In this document: positions 17,982-26,176 of the stretch, one piece after another
Layout of the letters: each line of letters starts with the position of its first letter
Position numbering within the stretch: the first letter of the stretch is position 1
Source of the DNA: an uncultured Lachnospiraceae bacterium
Lineage (GTDB): Bacteria > Bacillota > Clostridia > Lachnospirales > Lachnospiraceae
NCBI GenBank assembly: GCA_947626415.1
Contig: CANQSA010000020.1
Span: 1 to 47,961 of the forward strand
Direction of reading: 5' to 3'
Length of the DNA stretch: 47,961 nt
Notes under the pieces: model-generated
Databases searched by the model: none
What the model was told of the DNA's origin: nothing
The model's input: the letters and a program-made list of their open reading frames with translations, nothing else
Position numbers and translations under genes: made by a program

Positions 17982-18530
17982 ATGGCAAAATTTGTATGTA
18001 ATGTCTGTGGTTATGTTTATGAGGGAGATACCCTTCCCGCTGATTTCACCTGCCCTGTCTGCAAGGCACCGGCAGCCAAGTTTACCAAACAGGCTGATGA
18101 GATGACCTGGGCTGCCGAGCATGTAGTCGGCATTGCACAGGGTGTCAGCGAAGATATTCTGGCTGATTTAAGAGCAAACTTCGAAGGCGAGTGCACAGAA
18201 GTCGGCATGTATCTGGCTATGGCAAGAGTTGCACACAGAGAAGGCTATCCGGAGATCGGTATGTACTATGAAAAAGCCGCTTATGAAGAAGCAGAGCACG
18301 CTGCCAAATTCGCTGAATTACTGGGTGAAGTTGTGACCGACAGCACCAAGAAAAACCTGCAGTTAAGAGTAGATGCTGAAAACGGTGCAACCGCAGGTAA
18401 GACCGATCTGGCTAAGCGCGCAAAAGCCGCTAACCTGGATGCGATCCATGATACCGTACATGAAATGGCCCGCGACGAAGCCCGTCACGGCAAAGCCTTC
18501 AAAGGATTATTAGAAAGATACTTTGGTTAA
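17982..18530 (+). CDS. rbr: Reverse rubrerythrin (NADH peroxidase type)
   Basis: A 182-residue oxidative-stress protein that reduces hydrogen peroxide in anaerobes. The rubredoxin domain is at the N terminus, with Cys6-x2-Cys9 and Cys24-x2-Cys27, opposite to classical rubrerythrin; this 'reverse' order is typical of Clostridia. The ferritin-like di-iron domain (about residues 50-182) shows the Glu and E-x2-H pattern, for example [18 protein letters not shown] and [15 protein letters not shown], then [13 protein letters not shown]. The ATG at 17982 follows AAGGAGATGG. It has a perfect promoter and a strong terminator, so it is monocistronic and probably abundant. Confidence 0.95.
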   Translation: MAKFVCNVCGYVYEGDTLPADFTCPVCKAPAAKFTKQADEMTWAAEHVVGIAQGVSEDILADLRANFEGECTEVGMYLAMARVAHREGYPEIGMYYEKAAYEEAEHAAKFAELLGEVVTDSTKKNLQLRVDAENGATAGKTDLAKRAKAANLDAIHDTVHEMARDEARHGKAFKGLLERYFG

Positions 18531-18550
18531 GCTACAAGCCATGCAATGAC

Positions 18551-18603
18551 AAAAACATCAACTGCTGCGGGAGCTTGCTCACAGAAGCAGTTGATGTTTT
18601 TTG
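18551..18603 (+). terminator. Rubrerythrin terminator
   Basis: A perfect stem AACATCAACTGCT / AGCAGTTGATGTT with a loop of about 18 bases that holds its own GAGC/GCTC pair, followed by six T. Confidence 0.9.
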
Positions 18604-18787
18604 TTATTATACGGCGACAGCCGTCCAGCGAAAAATGCCCCACATTTTGAGCGGGCATGGCTTGTTCTCCTTAAAGGAACGCTGGACCGCGCAAGCTCGC
18701 TTGTCAAGAGGACAGTTTTTTTGTTATTATACGGCGACAGCCGTCCAGCGAAAAATGCCCCGCATTTTGAGCGGGCATGGCTTGTTC
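18597..18787. repeat. 71-bp direct repeat, period 120 bp
   Basis: Bases 18597-18667 and 18717-18787 are identical except at 18642/18762 (A versus G). Each copy starts with a T run and contains ATGCCC/GGGCAT arms. The spacer carries an inverted CGCTGGAC that can pair with GTCCAGCG of either copy. No convincing gene is present; the unit was not noticed elsewhere in the window. Confidence 0.85.
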
Positions 18788-18811
18788 ACTATAATGTGAC
18801 AACATGCCGTC

Positions 18812-19783
18812 TCAGATCCCATACAGCCGATACATTTCATTCCTTATCTTGATATCGTCCGCTGCCGTTACAATATCCGCTGTCCTGCCGTCTTTCTTTA
18901 AACGCAAAATCAGCTGAGCCAGGCGATTTTCTCCTTCTTCTCTGCCTTCTGCCCTGCCGCGGGTTTCGCCTTTTATTTCCGCTTCCGCAAGCAGCATATC
19001 CATTGCCAAACACATATCGATCTCCTCCTCGTCTTTCCTGTATTTTAATTTCGTATTGGTATGGCTCTCGATTACCCTGACCGCATCCGCACTCACTGTC
19101 TTTGCATAGGCGCCTTCTCTCACCATTCGATACAGTCGGTCTTTATCGTTTGCGTATTTCATCCATTTCAGAACCAGGCCCAGATCCGTCTGAAACAGTT
19201 CCAGATCGGCCTCCGACATCCGATGCGGATCGATCAAATGAATCTTAAAATCCTGTACCCAGTGCCGCAGTTCCAGATCCTCGATCTCCAACATATCATA
19301 CAGTCTCAGCGGACCATCCCACGGTTTTGACGAAAGATTCACAACTGCGGTGATCACAGGCAGCAGTTTGTCGTCCCGATGCAGTCCGGACAGAAATTCT
19401 TCCGAATCCTTTCCGTAATCATGTTCCTGCCTGTACCGCTCCCTGATATCCTCTATCTGTTTCACATAAGATAAACTGTCATACAACATATTCCGAACCG
19501 GCATGGCAAGATGGGGTTTACTCTGTGTATCAATACCCAGCAGCAAGTATGCGGCGGTTCCGTCCTCTTTTGACGAAAGCAGTTTGATATTATCCCGAAT
19601 CCGCTCCAACGCCAGCATATTCCCCGTTTTTCCATAAGGCGCCGCCACTTCCACGGAATCCAACGGACTTAACTGCTCCGGTCGGATCCGCTGCCGTCCA
19701 TGATAAAGCAGGACATTAAACGCATCCGCAAATACCGCATTCTTACCCATGTATTTTTTAGCGTAAATATCTTTCTCCGCCAT
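18812..19783 (-). CDS. Rpn/PD-(D/E)XK nuclease family putative transposase (paralog 2)
   Basis: A 323-residue full-length member of the family. The N terminus reads GKNAVFADAFNVLLYHG, followed near residue 80 by the LLLGIDTQ strand, whose D-x-Q takes the place of the catalytic E-x-Q. A long middle domain (about 100-230) contains RDDKLLPVITAVVNLSSKPWDGP (in parts), typical of this group, and ends with DMCLAMDMLL followed by a charged GETRGRAEGREEG helix. The start ATG at 19783 has GGAGGTGAAGAT in front. It is the best reference for seeing what is missing in paralog 3. Monocistronic, with a perfect consensus promoter and a long AT-rich leader. Confidence 0.78.
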   Translation of the reverse strand: MAEKDIYAKKYMGKNAVFADAFNVLLYHGRQRIRPEQLSPLDSVEVAAPYGKTGNMLALERIRDNIKLLSSKEDGTAAYLLLGIDTQSKPHLAMPVRNMLYDSLSYVKQIEDIRERYRQEHDYGKDSEEFLSGLHRDDKLLPVITAVVNLSSKPWDGPLRLYDMLEIEDLELRHWVQDFKIHLIDPHRMSEADLELFQTDLGLVLKWMKYANDKDRLYRMVREGAYAKTVSADAVRVIESHTNTKLKYRKDEEEIDMCLAMDMLLAEAEIKGETRGRAEGREEGENRLAQLILRLKKDGRTADIVTAADDIKIRNEMYRLYGI

Positions 19784-19910
19784 ATCTTCACCTCCATTCT
19801 ACTCTTTTTGATTTTCTTTTTCAATAAATATTTTTATTTATTTTGTTAATTTTAAAATTTTATATTGTTTTTATTTCTTCTATTGTCTATGTATTATTAT
19901 CATATTGTTT

Positions 19911-19939
19911 ATTATATTTCGTATATGAAATTTTGTCAA
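19911..19939 (-). promoter_or_regulatory. Consensus promoter of Rpn-type paralog 2
   Basis: TTGACA (19934-19939), 17 bases, TATAAT (19911-19916): perfect consensus. The leader of about 120 bases is almost only A and T. Confidence 0.8.
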
Positions 19940-19967
19940 TTCTTTTTTATATTTTTACAGATAAAAA

Positions 19968-19997
19968 GAAGCCGTAACCCCGTCGGCTTCTTTTTCT
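19968..19997 (-). terminator. Terminator of the LytTR gene
   Basis: An AAGAAGCCG / CGGCTTCTT stem with a short loop, followed by TTTTTAT on the minus strand, 20 bases past the stop at 20019. Confidence 0.85.
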
Positions 19998-20018
19998 GCT
20001 ACCCTTCCGATATGTATG

Positions 20019-20384
20019 TTAATCCCGGATGCGCCAGTGCTCTGCCGGCAGACCCAGATAAGTCAGATAGGCGGCGGCTACCTGCATATTCCGCTGCCGG
20101 GCAATCGGGAATACCTGTCCGGATTTCATTTTAACCTCGCCGTTTTTTAACTGCCTGATCTCTTTGGGATTGACCGCGATCCGCTGCGTACAGCGAATCA
20201 GCAGCGTCTCCATCCCTTTCAGAATATGTTCCGCACTGTCCCGAAAGGAAATCCGGAAATCCCGGCCGTGCACAACGATTTCTCCATTGATTCCTTCAAT
20301 CGCGATCAATTCTTTCATTTCTACACAGATAATTTTTGTCTTTTCAAAAAACAGGATCCGATCCTGCATAACTTCAACTTTCAT
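20019..20384 (-). CDS. Stand-alone LytTR-type DNA-binding protein
   Basis: A 121-residue protein consisting of little more than a LytTR DNA-binding domain (about residues 15-112). Recognisable features are the ELIAIEGINGEIVVHGRD strand pair, LIRCTQRIAVNPKEIRQL and the GQVFPIARQRN segment, in which the Arg residues contact DNA in this family. There is no receiver or membrane domain, so the signal input is unclear. The ATG at 20384 has only a weak ribosome site. A stem-loop at 20394-20428 (GATACC/GGTATC with an inner GATAC/GTATC pair) sits directly upstream, and a better GGAGG lies beyond it with no usable start codon nearby; this could be a translational control element. It is divergent from the hemolysin III gene, which is a possible target. 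Confidence 0.8.
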   Translation of the reverse strand: MKVEVMQDRILFFEKTKIICVEMKELIAIEGINGEIVVHGRDFRISFRDSAEHILKGMETLLIRCTQRIAVNPKEIRQLKNGEVKMKSGQVFPIARQRNMQVAAAYLTYLGLPAEHWRIRD

Positions 20385-20393
20385 TTTACGTTC

Positions 20394-20428
20394 GATACCT
20401 GATACTGCATTCAGGCTGTATCGGTATC
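20394..20428 (-). promoter_or_regulatory. Leader stem-loop in front of the LytTR gene
   Basis: Two stacked stems (6 and 5 bp, one bulged base) around a 12-base loop, ending nine bases from the ATG. It could block or expose the ribosome site. Function is inference. Confidence 0.45.
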
Positions 20429-20512
20429 TTCCTCCGTATGTATATTATCCTGATGCCTCTACTCCCCGCATATCTTAGTTTCATAAATTTAAAAAAATGT
20501 GAACAAAAGGGG

Positions 20513-20541
20513 TTGACATTTAATGCCTTATGATGTAGTAT
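20513..20541 (+). promoter_or_regulatory. Promoter of the hemolysin III gene
   Basis: TTGACA (20513-20518), 17 bases, TAGTAT (20536-20541). Confidence 0.7.
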
Positions 20542-20555
20542 CAGTTTACCGTAAC

Positions 20556-20572
20556 GTAGTTTTTAAAACTAC
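20556..20572. promoter_or_regulatory. 17-base palindrome just after the hemolysin III transcription start
   Basis: GTAGTTTT-T-AAAACTAC is a perfect inverted repeat about 8-25 bases after the predicted start site, an operator-like position. The regulator is unknown. Confidence 0.5.
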
Positions 20573-20609
20573 TTGTTGTAATAAGTGCATTTAGAAAGGA
20601 AGGTGTCTT

Positions 20610-21269
20610 ATGATTCACGCAAAAGATCCGGGCAGTGCAATCACCCATTTTATCGGAATGCTGATGGCAATTTTTGCCGCAACCCCACTAATGATCAAGG
20701 CGGCGTTGATGCCGGATAAGATTCATTCTATTTCGCTTGGCATTTTTATGATCAGTATGATCCTCCTGTATGCGGCCAGTACCTTGTACCATACGCTGGA
20801 TCTGTCAGAGCGGGCCAACCGCATTTTCCGGAAGATCGATCACATGATGATCTTTGTCCTGATCGCAGGTACCTATACGCCCGTGTGTCTGATTGTGCTG
20901 GGCGGTACCGGCGGACTGATACTGTTTTCCATCGTCTGGGGCGTTGCCATTGCCGGTATTTTGATCAAAGCCTTTTGGATCACCTGTCCGAAATGGTTTT
21001 CCTCACTTCTGTATATCGGTATGGGCTGGCTCTGCGTTCTGATGTTTACACAGATCATCAATAACCTGTCTCACGCCGCGTTCGGATGGCTGCTGGCAGG
21101 CGGCATCATCTATACGGTCGGCGGCGTTATTTATGCTCTGAAGCTGCCGCTGTTTAATTCCCGGCATAAAAACTTCGGTTCCCATGAGATCTTTCACCTG
21201 TTTGTCATGGGCGGAAGCATCTGCCATTTTATCTTTATGTACGGATTTGTCGTACAAATGCCGTTATAA
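20610..21269 (+). CDS. Hemolysin III / PAQR family membrane protein
   Basis: A 219-residue integral membrane protein with seven predicted hydrophobic segments. Family motifs are ITHFIGMLMAI near the N terminus, YAASTLYHTLD with the conserved Ser and His, KIDHMMIFVLIAGTYTP and, near the end, SHEIFHLFVMGGSICHF (quoted in part: HEIFHLFVMGG), which supply the metal-ligand His and Asp residues of PAQR-type hydrolases. The physiological role in bacteria is unknown, and the name does not imply haemolysis. The ATG at 20610 follows AAAGGAAGG. It has its own promoter, an operator-like palindrome and a strong terminator. Confidence 0.92.
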   Translation: MIHAKDPGSAITHFIGMLMAIFAATPLMIKAALMPDKIHSISLGIFMISMILLYAASTLYHTLDLSERANRIFRKIDHMMIFVLIAGTYTPVCLIVLGGTGGLILFSIVWGVAIAGILIKAFWITCPKWFSSLLYIGMGWLCVLMFTQIINNLSHAAFGWLLAGGIIYTVGGVIYALKLPLFNSRHKNFGSHEIFHLFVMGGSICHFIFMYGFVVQMPL

Positions 21270-21289
21270 CCTGTCATTTTACTGCGAGT

Positions 21290-21330
21290 AAAAGCGGGCC
21301 GCCGGAGTTTCCTCCGGGCCCGCTTTTCTG
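21290..21330. terminator. Bidirectional terminator between hemolysin III and the P-type ATPase
   Basis: AAAAGCGGGCC...CGGAG / CTCCG...GGCCCGCTTTT with a four-base loop, flanked by A and T runs suited to both converging transcripts. Confidence 0.9.
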
Positions 21331-21353
21331 TTATCTTCTGTCTGTCCCATTTT

Positions 21354-23768
21354 CTATGGTTCCAACATCTGTTTGATATTTTTTTCTTTTTTATTGATCG
21401 TATCGATTGCCAGCGTATGATCGGGATCGACCGGTTTCTCCGCGTGATCCCTGTGCGCGATCCACGCGTCATACAGCTTATTGAACAGATCCTTCAGCAT
21501 CGGCGCGAAATACAGCGACGCGATCATCAGGATGACCGCCGAGAAATTCAGATCCACCAGTTCCAAAATATGCTGTCCCACGATCATGCAGACCAGATAG
21601 GCGATCTGCATACTATAGATCACAAATTTCCGATACGGCGTCATAGGCGAAGAATACAGTTCCTTTAAGGTCAGCATATACAGCCAGCCTGCGATCAGCA
21701 CAGCAACCGTTGAGATCATGGGCCGGTCACAGCCCAGCCAGGTCCCGATATAATTAATCGCGAAGATCACCACCGCAATGGTCGCTCCGGTCGGAAAGGC
21801 GTTGCGCATGACTGTGCGGAGAAATCTGGGGTTGATCGCCTGATAGTTCGGCTCCTTTGCCAGCAGGAACGTAGGAATCCCCACCGCGCATCCGTTGATG
21901 ATTGATAATTGGATCGGCTCAAACGGATAGGAATGTCCGATCAGGATCGTCTCGATCGCCAACAGCACAGAAAACACCGTCTTGATCAGAAACATGGACG
22001 CTGCCATGCTGATATTGTTAATGACCCGCCGCCCTTCATTTAAAATATGGGGCATAGCATTAAAATTGGAATCCAAAAGCACCAGATTCGCCGTATTCTT
22101 GGCCGCTTCGCTGCCGGACGCCATCGCGATGCTGCAGTCCGCTTCTTTCAGCGCCAGCACGTCGTTGACTCCATCGCCTGTCATAGCCACCGTATGACCG
22201 TGACCGCGCAGCGCCGTCACCATCTGTTTCTTCTGTTTCGGCGTTACCCGTCCGAACACATTGTATTTCTCAACCGCTTCCGCAATCTCTTCCTGCGTCT
22301 TTAAAGTAGTCGCGTCCACATAAGCCTCCGCGCCTGCCATGCCTGCTTTCACGGCAATGGCGGAAACCGTAACCGGATCATCTCCGGAAATCACCTTGCA
22401 GCACACGCCCTGTTTCGCGAAAAAGCCCAGTGTGGTATTGACGTCCTTCCGCAGCACATCCGTCATCAGAATAACCGCATGCGGCTCCAGACCGTCAGGA
22501 ATCCCATCCTGATCCGTTTCCTGACTGCTGCGGCCTACCACCAGGATCCGATACCCCTTCGCCGCGTACTGCTCACAGACAGTCTTAAGTTCTTTCTGGC
22601 CCTCCGGAAACAAAAACTGTACGGCGCCCATCAGATAGGTACCCTGTCCCCGGAACGAAACGCCGCTGTACTTCCGGTCGGAGGAAAACGGAATCACATG
22701 CCCCGGCGTCATATCCTTTGCCTCACCGAACCGCTCTTTTAACGCCATGAACGTTACATTGTCGTCATGCAGCGCATATACCATATTCGCCATGACGCTC
22801 TCCAGCGCAGCCGTCTCCTTCTGATCCTTCGTCAGAACCTTTTCCACCTGGATTCTGCCTTCTGTCAGCGTTCCGGTCTTATCCAGGCACAGCACGTCCA
22901 CCCGCGCCAGCGTCTCAATACAATACAGCTCCTGCACCAGCGTCTTCTGTTTCGCCAGTTTCATCACGCCCAGCGTCAGAGAAAGACTTGTCAGCAATAC
23001 CAGGCCTTCCGGAATCATTCCCAGCAGAGCCGCTACCGTGGAAAGAATCGATTCCGAATAAGAATTCCCTGCCATATAAAATTGCTTGCAGAACAATCCG
23101 ATCCCGATCGGCACAATGATAATACTGATCACCTTTAAAATCTGGTTGATCGCCTTCTTCAGCTCCGAACTGTGGCGTTTGAACATCTTGGCCTCTTTGG
23201 TGATCTGCTCCATATAATTGTCTTTTCCGACCTTCATCACCTTGCAGACAGCCTGTCCCGAGGTAACAAAGCTTCCGGAAAACAGTTCGTCTCCCACATC
23301 CTTGGATATCGCGTCGGATTCCCCGGTCAGCAGCGATTCATTCGCCTCCAGATGTCCGGAAACCACCACGGAATCAGACGGGATCTGATTGCCGCTCTTC
23401 AAGATCAGCAGATCGTCCAGTACGATCTCCTCCACCGGAATCTGCTGCCGTTTTCCATCCCGGATCACCGTCGCCTGACTGGCCGTCAGGATCGCCAGGG
23501 AATCCAGCGTCTTCTTGGCGCGCAGCTCCTGTACGATCCCGATCACCGTATTGATGACTATAATAAAGATAAACAGCGTATTTTTAAATGATAATACGCT
23601 CAACACCATAACCAGCAGGATCACGTTGATAATATTAAAAAATGTTATCGTATTCCCCAGAATGATCTGCTTCACCGAACGGCTGGTATTGTCCTCCGTT
23701 TTATTGATCTGTCCCGCTCTCCGCCGCTTCTCAACCTCCGCAGCGGTCAACCCCCGTAAATCAGCCAT
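21354..23768 (-). CDS. Cation-transporting P-type ATPase
   Basis: An 804-residue E1-E2 ATPase, close to MgtA/Ca-type pumps of Firmicutes. The A-domain motif is LLTGESDAI near residue 155; helix M4 has MIPEGLVLLTS, the ion-site region; the phosphorylated Asp is in DKTGTLTEG near residue 297; the hinge motif is TGDGVNDVLALKEAD. About ten membrane segments are expected, with the last pairs after residue 600. The PEGLVLL sequence differs from heavy-metal CPx pumps, so Ca, Mg or Mn transport is more likely; the ion cannot be fixed by eye. The ATG at 23768 follows GGAGG at ideal spacing; longer starts at 23792 and 23843 are rejected. Confidence 0.9.
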   Translation of the reverse strand: MADLRGLTAAEVEKRRRAGQINKTEDNTSRSVKQIILGNTITFFNIINVILLVMVLSVLSFKNTLFIFIIVINTVIGIVQELRAKKTLDSLAILTASQATVIRDGKRQQIPVEEIVLDDLLILKSGNQIPSDSVVVSGHLEANESLLTGESDAISKDVGDELFSGSFVTSGQAVCKVMKVGKDNYMEQITKEAKMFKRHSSELKKAINQILKVISIIIVPIGIGLFCKQFYMAGNSYSESILSTVAALLGMIPEGLVLLTSLSLTLGVMKLAKQKTLVQELYCIETLARVDVLCLDKTGTLTEGRIQVEKVLTKDQKETAALESVMANMVYALHDDNVTFMALKERFGEAKDMTPGHVIPFSSDRKYSGVSFRGQGTYLMGAVQFLFPEGQKELKTVCEQYAAKGYRILVVGRSSQETDQDGIPDGLEPHAVILMTDVLRKDVNTTLGFFAKQGVCCKVISGDDPVTVSAIAVKAGMAGAEAYVDATTLKTQEEIAEAVEKYNVFGRVTPKQKKQMVTALRGHGHTVAMTGDGVNDVLALKEADCSIAMASGSEAAKNTANLVLLDSNFNAMPHILNEGRRVINNISMAASMFLIKTVFSVLLAIETILIGHSYPFEPIQLSIINGCAVGIPTFLLAKEPNYQAINPRFLRTVMRNAFPTGATIAVVIFAINYIGTWLGCDRPMISTVAVLIAGWLYMLTLKELYSSPMTPYRKFVIYSMQIAYLVCMIVGQHILELVDLNFSAVILMIASLYFAPMLKDLFNKLYDAWIAHRDHAEKPVDPDHTLAIDTINKKEKNIKQMLEP

Positions 23769-23843
23769 ACTTACCTCCAAATTTTCAGTCATTGCAAAAC
23801 CGTTCTTTACATAAATATAAGTATATCGGATAACCTTTGCCAT

Positions 23844-23873
23844 GTCAAACCGATTTCCGAAAGTTCATACAAT
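23844..23873 (+). promoter_or_regulatory. Sigma-E-type sporulation promoter of spoIID
   Basis: CATACAAT (23866-23873) matches the -10 element of the mother-cell factor sigma E, with GTCAAAC 15 bases upstream as a moderate -35. spoIID is a sigma E target in Bacillus and Clostridium. Confidence 0.55.
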
Positions 23874-23900
23874 ATTTGTATTTTACATAAGGAGGTTGCC

Positions 23901-24851
23901 TTGTCTTCCATAAAAATCTGGATCCTGCTCCTGACCCTGGGGGCCGTCTTCGGACTGGCTTACCTGTGGGGAAGCCGTCAGGACATCTCTTCCCACGAAG
24001 TCATACCGCTCGGAAAAACCATTGAACTGTCAGACGCGACCGGCCGGATCCGCATGGATATCGAAGAATTTCTGCCGCTTACCGTTATGGCGGTATGGGA
24101 TATTGACGACAATGACGAACTGATCAAAATGCAGTTTGTGATCATGCGGACCTGGCTGCTCTTTCAAATGCAAGACAAGCAGAGCCTGTCGCTTTCTGAA
24201 ACCGGCGGCAGCGATCAGATTCCCTGGATTTCCTATAAGGAATTAAAGGAAAAATGGGGTTCCCGCTATGTGGAATCCTATGACCGTCTGCGCTGGCTGC
24301 AGGCTTCCACCGCTCATGAAGTCCTGCTCCAAAATGACAGCCTGATCATTCCCTATTTCCATGCCGTCAGTGCCGGCGCTACCGTAGACGGAAAAGCCGC
24401 TTACGGAAAAGCGTACGAATATCTGCCTTCCGTCGAAAGTGCCTGGGACCTGACGGCGCCCAACTTTCTCCAGGTCCGGTGTCTGCCGCTTGCCCCTCTG
24501 CTTGCCGCCTTATCGGATACTCACCCGGAGATCACCACGACCGTCACAGATTTTTTCGATGCTTTTTCCATTGAAAAAAAAGACGATACCGGCTATGTGC
24601 TCTCCGTCAGGCTGGGAAATGTTTCTGTTTCAGGCGCTGAATTTGCCCGATTATGCGGCTTCGCTTCCCCCTGTTTCACCCTAGAAAAATATCCGAACGC
24701 CGAAGTATGTACCGTCCGGATCACCACCAAAGGAAACGGCAGCGGACTGGGGGTCAGTCTGTATGGTGCCGCCGCCCTGGCCGATTCCGGAAAAAATTAC
24801 AAAGAAATTTTAAATTATTTTTATAAAAATGTGGAAATCGGGGAACAATGA
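23901..24851 (+). CDS. spoIID: Stage II sporulation protein D-like (SpoIID/LytB domain), catalytic Glu apparently missing
   Basis: A 316-residue membrane-anchored protein (hydrophobic segment at residues 5-24). The SpoIID domain is recognised by IEEFLPLTVMAVW...FVIMRTWLLFQM, FHAVSAGATVDGK, YLPSVESAWD and the C-terminal GNGSGLGVSLYGAAALADSG...YKEILNYFY block. SpoIID is a lytic transglycosylase that with SpoIIP and SpoIIM drives engulfment. In active enzymes the first block carries a Glu (the AE-M-P type motif); here the aligned residues are VW-D-I, so the catalytic acid seems lost, and the usual ALKAQAVAART is degenerate. Translation starts at TTG 23901, right after GGAGG. It lies 39 bases before spoIIQ, the order known in Clostridia. 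It may be structural, or the alignment may be shifted. Confidence 0.8.
   Translation: MSSIKIWILLLTLGAVFGLAYLWGSRQDISSHEVIPLGKTIELSDATGRIRMDIEEFLPLTVMAVWDIDDNDELIKMQFVIMRTWLLFQMQDKQSLSLSETGGSDQIPWISYKELKEKWGSRYVESYDRLRWLQASTAHEVLLQNDSLIIPYFHAVSAGATVDGKAAYGKAYEYLPSVESAWDLTAPNFLQVRCLPLAPLLAALSDTHPEITTTVTDFFDAFSIEKKDDTGYVLSVRLGNVSVSGAEFARLCGFASPCFTLEKYPNAEVCTVRITTKGNGSGLGVSLYGAAALADSGKNYKEILNYFYKNVEIGEQ
24820..24850 (+). promoter_or_regulatory. Possible sigma-F-type promoter of spoIIQ
   Basis: GGGAACAATG (24841-24850) fits a sigma F -10 at nine of ten positions, with TTATA about 15 bases upstream. It lies inside the end of spoIID. Weak, by-eye call. Confidence 0.3.
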
Positions 24852-24890
24852 CAAAAGAGAAATCTGCAAGAAAAGGAAGGAGTACTTATC

Positions 24891-25643
24891 GTGAAAAATT
24901 TATGGCAAAACAAAACATTCTGGGGCATCTTAATGCTGGCACTGGTTGCAGTTACTGCGATCACCGCCACAATGATCGTCTCAAGCAACAAGGATAACCC
25001 CGAAATCGTAGATCTGGACGGACCGGGCAATACGGTTTTGGAAAATACCACGGCTCCGCTCCCGGAAGAAGCAACTACAGAAAAAGAGCATCCGGTCAGC
25101 TCCGTTACCATAACCGAGCCTGCGCCCGCAGAAACCACCACACCGGTACCTGAAACTACTGTTCCGGCGCCGACAACGCCTGCCGCCGAAGCAGCCGCCC
25201 CTGTAACCGCCCTACACTTCAATGCGGATTCCACACTGGTATGGCCTGTAAACGGCCGGGTCATTCTGGAATACAATATGGACAATACCATTTATTTCCC
25301 AACTTTGGATCAGTATAAATGCAATCCTGCCGTCGTGATTCAGGCGGATAAAAATATGGAAGTACGGGCAGCCTGCAGCGGCATAGTCGCAAAGATCGGC
25401 AGCAATGAAGAAATCGGAAACTATGTCACGCTAAATATCGGCGACGACTACACGCTGACCTACGGACAGCTGGGCGAGATCAACCTGAAATCCGGACAAG
25501 CCGTAAAAAGCGGCGACATTATCGGCACCATCGGCGAGCCCACCGCTTACTATGAAAAAGAAGGGTACAACCTGTATCTGGAATTGCAGCAAAAAGGAAA
25601 GCCGGTAGATCCGTTAGATCATCTGGATTACGAAACCGAATAA
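24891..25643 (+). CDS. spoIIQ: SpoIIQ-like M23/LytM-domain protein with degenerate metal site
   Basis: A 250-residue single-pass membrane protein (hydrophobic residues 10-31), followed by a Thr/Pro/Glu-rich linker (about 45-105) and a LytM fold (about 115-245). SpoIIQ of the forespore binds SpoIIIAH across the septum to form the engulfment channel. The fold is shown by VWPVNGRVILEY, GIVAKIGSNEEIGNYVTLNIG, TLTYGQL and GDIIGTIGEP. The zinc ligands of active M23 peptidases are absent: the H-x-G-x-D motif, the YxHL His (YGQL) and the H-x-H (YLYLEL-like, NLYLEL). So it should be a scaffold, as in Bacillus. Translation starts at GTG 24891 after AAGGAAGGAG. Identity is supported mainly by the spoIID neighbour. 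Confidence 0.78.
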   Translation: MKNLWQNKTFWGILMLALVAVTAITATMIVSSNKDNPEIVDLDGPGNTVLENTTAPLPEEATTEKEHPVSSVTITEPAPAETTTPVPETTVPAPTTPAAEAAAPVTALHFNADSTLVWPVNGRVILEYNMDNTIYFPTLDQYKCNPAVVIQADKNMEVRAACSGIVAKIGSNEEIGNYVTLNIGDDYTLTYGQLGEINLKSGQAVKSGDIIGTIGEPTAYYEKEGYNLYLELQQKGKPVDPLDHLDYETE

Positions 25644-25666
25644 AAACCTTTTAAGAAAGCGTATGC

Positions 25667-25718
25667 AAAAAACAGTCCCGGAAACGCAGAAGAAATTCGT
25701 TTCCGAGACTGTTTTTTA
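25667..25718. terminator. Bidirectional terminator after spoIIQ
   Basis: AAAAAACAGTC..GGAAACG / CGTTTCC..GACTGTTTTTT. It serves spoIIQ and the converging CBS-domain gene. Confidence 0.9.
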
Positions 25719-25736
25719 ACAAATTTTCATGCAAAT

Positions 25737-26135
25737 TTATTTTACTTTGGTCAGATAGGAGAGCACGGATTTCCGGGTGACGATCCCGATAAAATGTCCT
25801 AAGTCGTCTACCACCGGCACAAAATTCTGCGCCAGGATCCGTTTGCTCAGTTCTTCGATATCTTCATTGATTCCGACGGAATTGTAACGGATGCGCTTCC
25901 GGATCCGGTCAATCCCGATATGTTCCATTTCATGCATGTCAAAATCATTGACTTCCAGTATAAACCACAATAAATCCCCTTCCGTCAGGGTGCAGACATA
26001 GGTGCCGTCCCGGCGGATCACCGGGATGGCGGAAAATCCATATTTATGGATTTTTTCCAATGCCTGTCTGACAGAAACATCGCTGTAAATATATTTCGTA
26101 TTCTCTTTTGGCGTCAGCAATGTTGCAATATTCAT
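25737..26135 (-). CDS. Two-CBS-domain protein
   Basis: A 132-residue soluble protein made of two CBS motifs (about residues 12-60 and 78-130), a unit that binds adenine nucleotides and senses energy state. Typical sequences are VSVRQALEKIHKYGFSAIPV and LSKRILAQNFVPVVDDLGHFIGIVTR (quoted in parts). No enzymatic domain is attached. The ATG at 26135 follows GGAGG by four bases. It lies 41 bases after the glycogen phosphorylase stop, so it is probably co-transcribed; adenylate control of glycogen use is a possible reason, but that is only inference. Confidence 0.88.
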   Translation of the reverse strand: MNIATLLTPKENTKYIYSDVSVRQALEKIHKYGFSAIPVIRRDGTYVCTLTEGDLLWFILEVNDFDMHEMEHIGIDRIRKRIRYNSVGINEDIEELSKRILAQNFVPVVDDLGHFIGIVTRKSVLSYLTKVK

Positions 26136-26176
26136 TATTCCTCCGTTCCGGAGCGCTTCCGCCCCGTTCCAATCGT

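Noticed and set aside
18575-18852. Short plus-strand open frames in the 71-bp repeat
   Set aside because: They merely translate the direct repeat twice, lack ribosome sites and start inside the rubrerythrin terminator.
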